Part shown: positions 6,807 to 11,559 of the stretch, piece after piece
Position numbering within the stretch: position 1 is the first letter of the stretch
How the letters are laid out: each line of letters begins with the position of its first letter
Origin: Candidatus Forterrea sp.
GTDB lineage: Archaea > Iainarchaeota > Iainarchaeia > Iainarchaeales > JAAZKV01
Direction of reading: 5' to 3'
Length of the DNA: 11,559 nt
Assembly (NCBI GenBank): GCA_020717885.1
Contig: DYDN01000022.1
Location: 1-11,559 of the forward strand
Position numbers and translations under genes: made by a program
The notes under the pieces: generated by a model
Told to the model about the DNA's origin: nothing
The model's input: only the letters and a program-made list of their open reading frames with translations
Databases searched by the model: none

Positions 6807-7031
6807 TTACTTCGTGTGAATAAATTTTTTTCTTAACTGCGAATAAACTGAAATAACCCTTTCAGGCGAAGTGGTTAATGCTTGCCCGCCAAAGAAAAAA
6901 ACTTCCCCCTTCAATGCCCTTGAAATATTTGAAGCAATATCCTCAACAGCAATATTTGGATTCTTTCTTATCTCTGCTCTAATTAACTTTGCTATTCTTA
7001 AGTGTCTACGCCCCCCTGGCGTTAACCCCAA
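6807..7031 (-). CDS. Downstream half of a frameshifted basic protein
   Basis: This 74-codon frame has no ATG or GTG near its beginning; the only start is a TTG at 7031 inside the preceding gene and without a Shine-Dalgarno motif, so it is unlikely to be an independent gene. Deleting one G from the G6 run at 7011-7016 joins it to the upstream frame as FGVNARG followed by RRHLRIAKLIRAEI, giving one 170-residue protein. The half looks like a real helical domain: basic RRHLRIAKLIRAEIRKNP, then AVEDIASNISRAL and a C-terminal RVISVYSQLRKKF helix. I do not recognise the family. An independent, translationally coupled gene is the less likely alternative. Confidence 0.6.
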   Translation of the reverse strand: MGLTPGGRRHLRIAKLIRAEIRKNPNIAVEDIASNISRALKGEVFFFGGQALTTSPERVISVYSQLRKKFIHTK

Positions 7032-7320
7032 ACGTTTTGAAGTAAAAAAACTTTTCTAATTGAGTATCAGTTGCAACAAAGGTTTTTCTAGAAGGCTTTC
7101 CCCCTGGACGAGACTTACGCGCAATAGCCGAAAGAAATTTTTTCATTGTATGGGAAGTTCTCGGGGGGTTAAGTTCACTTCTTACCCTTGCCCGCCACCT
7201 AGCATACTTTGCAGGAGAAACCCTAATTTCGCGGTGATCCCTGGGTTTTATCCCCCCGACATTAGATTTCTTTTTCTTTTGGGTTGAGTGACGAGGCCAA
7301 TATCTTGAAGCAATGGGCAT
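7006..7320 (-). CDS. Upstream half of a frameshifted basic protein
   Basis: From ATG at 7320 (chosen over the in-frame TTG at 7326 because the TATA box centre is 26.5 bases from it) this frame gives 104 residues ending at TAG 7008-7006. It is very basic: RYWPRHSTQKKKKSN near the start, then KYARWRARVRSEL, and KSRPGGKPSRKTF further on, suggesting nucleic-acid or ribosome binding. No family is recognised. The frame stops immediately after the G6 run at 7011-7016, and the sequence beyond continues as a good protein in the other frame, so the true product is probably 170 residues. Two other G6/C6 runs (7163-7168 and 7252-7257) lie inside it without visible frame damage. Confidence 0.7.
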   Translation of the reverse strand: MPIASRYWPRHSTQKKKKSNVGGIKPRDHREIRVSPAKYARWRARVRSELNPPRTSHTMKKFLSAIARKSRPGGKPSRKTFVATDTQLEKFFYFKTFGVNARGA

Positions 7321-7342
7321 AAACAACTAACCCCTTCACAAG

Positions 7343-7350
7343 TATTAAAA
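7343..7350. promoter_or_regulatory. TATA box for the basic-protein gene, possibly also for dphB
   Basis: On the minus strand this is TTTTAATA, centred 26.5 bases from the ATG at 7320, which makes that message leaderless. The 59-base divergent gap offers no better box on the plus strand; read as TATTAAAA it would start dphB transcription near 7373, about 7 bases before the ATG at 7380. Confidence 0.5.
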
Positions 7351-7379
7351 CTTTTCTGGAGATAAATTACTTGATTTAC

Positions 7380-8147
7380 ATGCTTTATTTGATTGGGATT
7401 GGATTAAAGCCCTCACACTTAACACTTGAGGCACTTGAGGCAATAAAGAAATGCGATTCGGTGTTCCTTGAGACATATACCTCCCAATACGCGCAAGGAT
7501 TTGCTAGGGATTTAAAGGAATTAATTGGAAGAGATTTTTTGGAACTAGGAAGAAAAGGGGTTGAAGAACACTTTGAGAGCGCGCTCCTTTCTGCGAGTTC
7601 AAATAACATCGCGCTCCTTGTGTTTGGAAACCCACTCACCGCAACCACACACATACAACTATTACTTGATGCGAAAGAAAAAGGAATTAAAACAAAAGTA
7701 ATACCCGGAATTTCAATCACAAACTTTGTTGCTGAGAGCGGGCTTGATGAATACAAATTCGGGCGAACCGTAACGATTTGCTACCATGCACCAAACTTTG
7801 AGCCGGATACATTTTACAAACAAATAATTGAGAATCAAAAAATTGGGTTACACACATTGTGCTTACTTGATATTAAGAAAGATGAAAACCCGCAAAGAAT
7901 GATGAATTCGGTTGAAGCAATCGAGATACTTGAGAAAATCGCGGGAAAAGGAAAGAAAAAAATTGCAAAAAACAAGAAGTTTGAATACGTTGCGCTAATT
8001 GGAATGGGTTCTGAGAAACAAAAAATCCTTAACGGAGAAAAAAATATATGCGAGTTTAAGGAGATACATTATATTTTCCCGCAAAGCTTAATTGTCTTAG
8101 GGAAAACTAATGAAAAAGAGATGGAAGCGCTTGGAAAGTTACATTAA
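7380..8147 (+). CDS. dphB: Diphthine synthase
   Basis: SAM-dependent methyltransferase (Dph5/DphB) that methylates the modified histidine of elongation factor 2 on the way to diphthamide. The 255-residue length is typical. It begins LYLIGIGL (2-9), the family start, followed by AIKKCDSVFLETYTS (21-35), the SAM-site FGNPLTATTH (82-91), VIPGISITNFVAESGL (107-122) and YKFGRTVTI (125-133), with YVALIGMG near 203-210. An upstream in-frame TTG at 7371 is possible but the family start fixes ATG at 7380. No other diphthamide genes are in the window. A DUF357 gene follows after 24 bases in the same direction, probably in one transcript. Confidence 0.95.
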   Translation: MLYLIGIGLKPSHLTLEALEAIKKCDSVFLETYTSQYAQGFARDLKELIGRDFLELGRKGVEEHFESALLSASSNNIALLVFGNPLTATTHIQLLLDAKEKGIKTKVIPGISITNFVAESGLDEYKFGRTVTICYHAPNFEPDTFYKQIIENQKIGLHTLCLLDIKKDENPQRMMNSVEAIEILEKIAGKGKKKIAKNKKFEYVALIGMGSEKQKILNGEKNICEFKEIHYIFPQSLIVLGKTNEKEMEALGKLH

Positions 8148-8171
8148 TTAACTGCGAAAGGAATAATTGAA

Positions 8172-8471
8172 GTGAATTATATGGATCAATGCAAAAAACT
8201 CGAAGCTAAAGTTGAGAAATATGAAAAGCTTACGACAAAAGCACTTAAAGAAATTAAATTAAAGAAAGGACTTGACACCAAGGACAAGACAATCGCAGAG
8301 GATTTTCTCTCAATGGCAAAGAATTACTTTAATGACGCCAAATACTTCAAAGAACAAAAGAATTTTCTCACCGCACTCGCCGCATTCTCCTACGCCCACG
8401 CCTGGCTTGATGCAGGAGTAAGGGCAAAAGTGTTTGAGGCTACGGATGATCAGTTATTTACGCTGCCATAG
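8172..8471 (+). CDS. DUF357 family protein
   Basis: A 99-residue, mostly helical archaeal protein of unknown function. The family signature is the C-terminal helix ALAAFSYAHAWLDAGVRAKVF (68-88), preceded by AKNYFNDAKYFKEQKNF, a TPR-like helical pair. The N-terminal half is a Lys/Glu-rich coiled helix. GTG at 8172 has AAAGGA about 9 bases upstream; ATG at 8181 (three codons in) has GAAGTG six bases upstream, so both starts are credible. It follows dphB by 24 bases, suggesting co-transcription. No catalytic residues or membrane segments are visible. Confidence 0.88.
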   Translation: MNYMDQCKKLEAKVEKYEKLTTKALKEIKLKKGLDTKDKTIAEDFLSMAKNYFNDAKYFKEQKNFLTALAAFSYAHAWLDAGVRAKVFEATDDQLFTLP

Positions 8472-8519
8472 AAGCAAAATTACTGCTCATGCAAGGATTT
8501 GCAAAACAAAAAAGCAATC

Positions 8520-8527
8520 TTTAAATA
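8520..8527 (+). promoter_or_regulatory. TATA box of the single-pass membrane protein gene
   Basis: Consensus TTTAAATA, centred 26.5 bases before the ATG at 8550, giving a leaderless transcript. It separates this gene from the dphB-DUF357 unit. Confidence 0.65.
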
Positions 8528-8549
8528 TCCCTAACAACTTAATCTAGGC

Positions 8550-9098
8550 ATGTCGCTTTACGGACCAAGAATACGCCTCCCAAAGGTGGAGATACCTAAT
8601 CCCGCGAATCCTTCGTGGAACCTTGACAAAGAAAAGAAGATACTTGCGATTGGCGCAGTAATAATTGTAATAATAGTGCTCGCGGTTTTATTTATTCCTT
8701 CAGCAATACAGGGCATTAGCAACACAAACTTTAATATTTTCCCTGAAGAAAAAGGAATAAGCGTTACTTGGAAGGATAACCCTCTTGATATTTCAAAAGA
8801 AGTAAAGCAAGCAGAAATGGATATTTTAATTACTAATAGAAAAACTGAGACACTTGACGCAATGTTTAATGTTTCAACTACTTCACAGGAGATAATTTAC
8901 ATTTGCCCAAACGCAATATTTGATGCAAACAAAAATATGTACATACTTCAAAACATCGCGCCGGGGGATACTAGAAAAGTTCCTTGCATTGTGAGAAGAA
9001 ACCCTGACAGCGCGGCGTTCAGCGGAAATTACACAATTAATATTACCTCAAACCTTGGGGATATTAAAACTGTATTTGAATTAATTTCGAGTAAGTGA
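8550..9098 (+). CDS. Single-pass membrane protein with extracytoplasmic beta domain, unknown family
   Basis: I do not recognise this 182-residue protein. A basic, proline-rich cytoplasmic head (1-29, with RIRLPKVEIPNPANP) precedes one transmembrane helix at about 31-50, rich in Ile and Val. The rest (about 53-182) should lie outside the cell: it is beta-rich, with alternating hydrophobic strands and a single pair of cysteines, one in YICPNA and one in VPCIVRR, that could form a disulfide. NYTINITSN near the end gives N-glycosylation sequons, plausible for an archaeal surface protein. The fold resembles Ig-like or late-embryogenesis-type beta sandwiches in pattern only. The start is supported by the TATA box at 8520. 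There is no class III signal peptide, so it is unlikely to be a pilin. Confidence 0.8.
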   Translation: MSLYGPRIRLPKVEIPNPANPSWNLDKEKKILAIGAVIIVIIVLAVLFIPSAIQGISNTNFNIFPEEKGISVTWKDNPLDISKEVKQAEMDILITNRKTETLDAMFNVSTTSQEIIYICPNAIFDANKNMYILQNIAPGDTRKVPCIVRRNPDSAAFSGNYTINITSNLGDIKTVFELISSK

Positions 9099-9161
9099 GT
9101 TTAATTTAGCTTTCGGCCTCGCACAAAGCGCTTAATTACTTTTCCTTTCTTCTTAGTACAA

Positions 9162-9581
9162 ATGGTTTCTGCTGTTGATTATGATAAGTACTTGGCTGCT
9201 AAAGCCGCTTCGCTTATACGCGAGAACTTTGCGGAACGCGGAGTAACGAATTTACTTGTTGTTCGCTGGGGAAGAAAATCAAAGCGAAAACTCGGGCACA
9301 TTACTCCAATGGAGAGCGCAGCATTTGGCTCAATAATTGAAATTAATCCTCTCCTAAAATCACTTGAGGTTCCTGAGTATGTGCTTGATTATGTTCTAAT
9401 GCACGAACTCACACACTATTTCCAGGGATTCGGCTCAAACCATGCGCGAAAACACAAGCACCCGCACAAGGGACACATAGTGGAGAAAGAACTTGCAAGA
9501 CATGGTTGGGAAGAAATCACAGAGAAATCCGAGAAATGGATAAAAGAAAATTGGAAGAATGTGATTGTGAAGAATTACTAA
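9162..9581 (+). CDS. Small HExxH zinc metalloprotein (SprT/YgjP-like)
   Basis: A 139-residue cytoplasmic protein with the zinc protease motif HELTH at 81-85, in the helix VLDYVLMHELTHYF. A His-rich stretch follows (94-105) and His105, 20 residues after the second motif His, is the best third zinc ligand, as in SprT-like enzymes; Glu108 or Glu110 are alternatives. The N-terminal part (VVRWGRKSKRKLGHI, 33-47, and IIEINPLL, 58-65) matches the SprT/YgjP layout of a strand pair before the HExxH helix. SprT-like proteases in other organisms act on DNA-protein crosslinks, but the substrate here is unknown. There is no signal peptide. ATG at 9162 lacks a Shine-Dalgarno; TTAATTA at 9132-9138 is a weak TATA candidate. 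Confidence 0.83.
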   Translation: MVSAVDYDKYLAAKAASLIRENFAERGVTNLLVVRWGRKSKRKLGHITPMESAAFGSIIEINPLLKSLEVPEYVLDYVLMHELTHYFQGFGSNHARKHKHPHKGHIVEKELARHGWEEITEKSEKWIKENWKNVIVKNY

Positions 9582-9662
9582 ACATAGCTACTTTAAAGAA
9601 ATAATTTTTTATGCAACCAAAGAATTTATTAAGGGGGAAAGTATAATACGAATCTGCCTAGA

Positions 9663-9785
9663 ATGGGTTTCAAGCCTGGAAGAACAATAGCCGCAGGGAA
9701 AAGCTGGAGTTTTAAATTAAGAAAACCCAAACCAGTAATAAAAATCAGGGCGAAAATGAATCCCGTAAAAGCAAGAAAGCACTGA
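9663..9785 (+). CDS. Short basic ORF of 40 residues
   Basis: An ATG-to-TGA frame encoding a very basic peptide (begins MGFKPGRTIAAGKSW, ends NPVKARKH; about a third Lys and Arg). It resembles small nucleic-acid or ribosome-associated proteins common in compact archaeal genomes, but the family is not recognised. TTTATTAA at 9625-9632 could be its TATA box, giving a leader of about 8 bases. It occupies an otherwise empty gap between the HExxH gene and the antiporter. A chance ORF is possible given the short length. Confidence 0.5.
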   Translation: MGFKPGRTIAAGKSWSFKLRKPKPVIKIRAKMNPVKARKH

Positions 9786-9810
9786 CTGAAATTTTCTAAT
9801 TCAAACTTAT

Positions 9811-11391
9811 TTATCCGCGCTGGCGGTACTTCTTTTCTTCTTTTACTTTCTCTTCCAAATAATCAATGAACTCACTCTTGAATCTATCTGCTTTTGCGTT
9901 CTTCCCCGTATCAATGAATTCAGAAATCTTTTGCATAAATGAATTTGAGCCGATCACTGAAGGCATGCAAACATATTCAACCCCTTTTTTATAGAAGTCA
10001 AGCGCATCAGAGAAGTAATGCGCAATAGCAAATATTGGCAATTTGCGGTTGAATCTTCTTACCTGCTCAACCATTTTACTCGCTTCCGCGTGATTTAGAA
10101 TTGAGATTATGAATAACTTCGCATCAGGAAGATCAAGTTTATCAAAAAGCGATTCATTCTCTGAAGTCCCATAAACAAACGGCAAGCCTTCTTTTTGCCC
10201 CTGTTCCACCACACCGGGATCGTGGTCAATTACAATAACTTGGTTGTTTTTCTTTAATTGCTTTGCAAGCCCCCTTCCAATAGTCCCCCCACCAATAATC
10301 ACAATGTGATTCTCAAGTTCTTTCTTTGAAGGAACAACCTCAAGCTCATCAAGTTTTCTCCTAAAAAACCCTGTACGCAAATGCTTTGGAAGAACCTTTG
10401 CTTTACCATAAAAGAATTGAGCCACCCTGCTTGAGGAACCCATAATATAAGGAGAAACAATCATTGAAACCGCAATTACCGTAACCACAAATGAGAACAA
10501 ATCCGCGGAGAATACTGTCGCGCCTGATGCAATTGTAATTGCCGCAATTCCAGCAAGTTCAAATCCAAATTCTGAGACCTGAAATAAACTCAAACCCATT
10601 TTTACTCCGGTCTTGCTCCCATAACCCATTAACAAGGAGAGGATAAAGAAAACAATTGGTTTTATTACGAACACAAGCGCGACAATTGCAATCATTAGCC
10701 ACGGATTTAACGCGGAGAAACCAAAACTCAGTTGCGCACCAAGAGAAACAAAAAAAATTGTTAGGAAAAAGTCACGCAATGCACGAATCTTTGAAAAAAT
10801 CTCTAAATTGTATGGAAGAGTGCTTAAAGCAAGCCCCCCGATGAACGCACTAATTGCGATTGGTATACTTAGGAGTTCTCCTAACCCAATGAAAATAAAT
10901 GCGGTTGCGATGCTCGCAAGAACAAAGAGTTCCTGCTCCTCAACCGCAACCCTAAAGAAGCGCGGAAGAACATAACGGCTCATTACAAACGCAATTAAGA
11001 ATAATAACAAACTCTTTGAAACAACATTAAACAAAATTGCGGGGTCAAAAATATTTGAAATATTTGAGAGCATCGGAACAAAGAAAATCATTAGGAAGTC
11101 CTGTAAAAGGAGAATTGAAATCATTAATCTGCTGTTTAAGGAATTTAACTCGTTTGAATCTGATAAGAGTTTTACCACAATCATTGTAGAAGAGAATGCC
11201 AAAATCGCTCCGACAAATAGAGCCTGCTCGGGGTTAAGGAGCCCAGTTGGAATTGTGAAGAGAAAAGTAAAGAAAAGCATTAATCCTACCTGAAGAAGAG
11301 TTGCAAGAATCACAGAGCGCCCCATTTTGAGTAAGCGATGAATTGAGGTTTCTATTCCAATTGAGAACATTAAGAGAGCCATCCCAATCAT
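9811..11391 (-). CDS. CPA2/KefB-type cation:proton antiporter with TrkA-N domain, N-terminus missing
   Basis: A monovalent cation/proton antiporter or K+ efflux protein. The visible 526 residues hold about 11 membrane segments (roughly 1-318) with the family marks MFSIGIE (8-14), AFSSTMIVVKLL (65-76), LLQD (95-98) and AFIGGLALS (182-190). A cytoplasmic RCK/TrkA-N domain follows from 361, with the nucleotide loop IIGGGTIGRG at 365-374, then a charged tail. CPA2 proteins normally have one or two more helices and an 'ILGY..AG...GP' region before MFSIGIE; about 50-60 residues are absent. No start codon lies upstream in frame before a TAA at about 11524, although family-like ITPEVKLLS is readable just before the ATG. 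The gene is therefore probably 5'-truncated, and activity is doubtful. Confidence 0.9.
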   Translation of the reverse strand: MIGMALLMFSIGIETSIHRLLKMGRSVILATLLQVGLMLFFTFLFTIPTGLLNPEQALFVGAILAFSSTMIVVKLLSDSNELNSLNSRLMISILLLQDFLMIFFVPMLSNISNIFDPAILFNVVSKSLLLFLIAFVMSRYVLPRFFRVAVEEQELFVLASIATAFIFIGLGELLSIPIAISAFIGGLALSTLPYNLEIFSKIRALRDFFLTIFFVSLGAQLSFGFSALNPWLMIAIVALVFVIKPIVFFILSLLMGYGSKTGVKMGLSLFQVSEFGFELAGIAAITIASGATVFSADLFSFVVTVIAVSMIVSPYIMGSSSRVAQFFYGKAKVLPKHLRTGFFRRKLDELEVVPSKKELENHIVIIGGGTIGRGLAKQLKKNNQVIVIDHDPGVVEQGQKEGLPFVYGTSENESLFDKLDLPDAKLFIISILNHAEASKMVEQVRRFNRKLPIFAIAHYFSDALDFYKKGVEYVCMPSVIGSNSFMQKISEFIDTGKNAKADRFKSEFIDYLEEKVKEEKKYRQRG

Positions 11392-11441
11392 TGAGAGGAG
11401 TTTTACTTCAGGGGTAATTGAACTATAGATAATTCTGTTAA

Positions 11442-11559
11442 TCAGAGCACATAAGTGCCAACAAAAAAAGATTTTATTAGATGCGGTTTCCTTTGCATAC
11501 CCTTCATCTTAGATCTGACAAGTGGGGCAAATTCTCTTTTATTTCTTGCCTGATGTGCA
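11442..11559 (-). CDS. C-terminal fragment of an unidentified ORF (cut by window edge)
   Basis: A minus-strand frame is open from the window edge for 38 codons and ends at TGA 11444-11442. The fragment is basic (KREFAPLVRSKMKGMQRK, then SFFVGTYVL at the end). I do not recognise it. Being open, basic and directly against a truncated antiporter gene, it might be the end of a transposase inserted there, but no catalytic motif is visible and chance openness over this length is possible. Confidence 0.3.
   Translation of the reverse strand, partial: AHQARNKREFAPLVRSKMKGMQRKPHLIKSFFVGTYVL

Noticed and set aside
11425..11450. CTGTTA near the right edge compared with CTGTTA at 205-210 as matching ends of one IS type
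   Set aside because: Only six bases agree and the flanks do not align in the orientation required for terminal inverted repeats.
1..11559. tRNA, rRNA, CRISPR array or defence-system genes
   Set aside because: I looked for tRNA T-arm patterns, regularly spaced direct repeats and typical nuclease or helicase families, and found none.

Overview
The window reads as archaeal chromosome, AT-rich and densely packed. The evidence is the gene set: an archaeal ScpA, a KaiC-like RecA ATPase, diphthine synthase DphB, a Met10+/Trm5-type tRNA methyltransferase, DUF63 and DUF357 proteins. It also shows archaeal TATA boxes (TTTAAATA type) about 26 bases before several start codons, meaning leaderless transcripts. 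Short genes and several small basic proteins of unknown family would fit a DPANN or small euryarchaeal genome, but the exact lineage cannot be fixed from the sequence.

Layout. Bases 1-215 hold the start of what looks like an insertion-sequence transposase on the minus strand, cut by the window edge. Its leader can form two mutually exclusive hairpins. Bases 249-1605 (minus) are scpA, a translationally coupled basic protein, and a 19-codon ORF that may be the stump of a third gene. Bases 1730-3140 (plus) are the KaiC-like ATPase and a metallo-beta-lactamase-fold hydrolase. Bases 3167-5853 (minus) are adenylate kinase with a zinc lid, a damaged threonine-synthase-like PLP enzyme (one in-frame stop and one frameshift), and the Trm5-like methyltransferase. 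A DUF63 membrane protein (plus, 5906) diverges from trm5 across a 52-base gap with one palindromic TATA box exactly midway. Bases 6807-7320 (minus) hold a basic protein split by a frameshift at a G6 run. Bases 7380-9581 (plus) carry dphB, a DUF357 protein, a single-pass membrane protein and a small HExxH metalloprotein. A 40-residue basic ORF (9663) follows. The right end (minus) is a CPA2/KefB-type antiporter with a TrkA-N domain that lacks its usual N-terminus, preceded by the tail of an unidentified ORF.

The content is mostly housekeeping: chromosome organisation (ScpA), nucleotide balance (Adk), tRNA and EF2 modification (Trm5, DphB) and ion homeostasis (KefB-like). I do not see a defence island, CRISPR array, prophage or biosynthetic cluster, and no rRNA or tRNA gene. 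The most notable signals are the perfectly symmetric bidirectional promoter at 5853-5906, two apparent one-base expansions at G6 runs in separate genes, and signs of insertion or rearrangement at both ends of the window.
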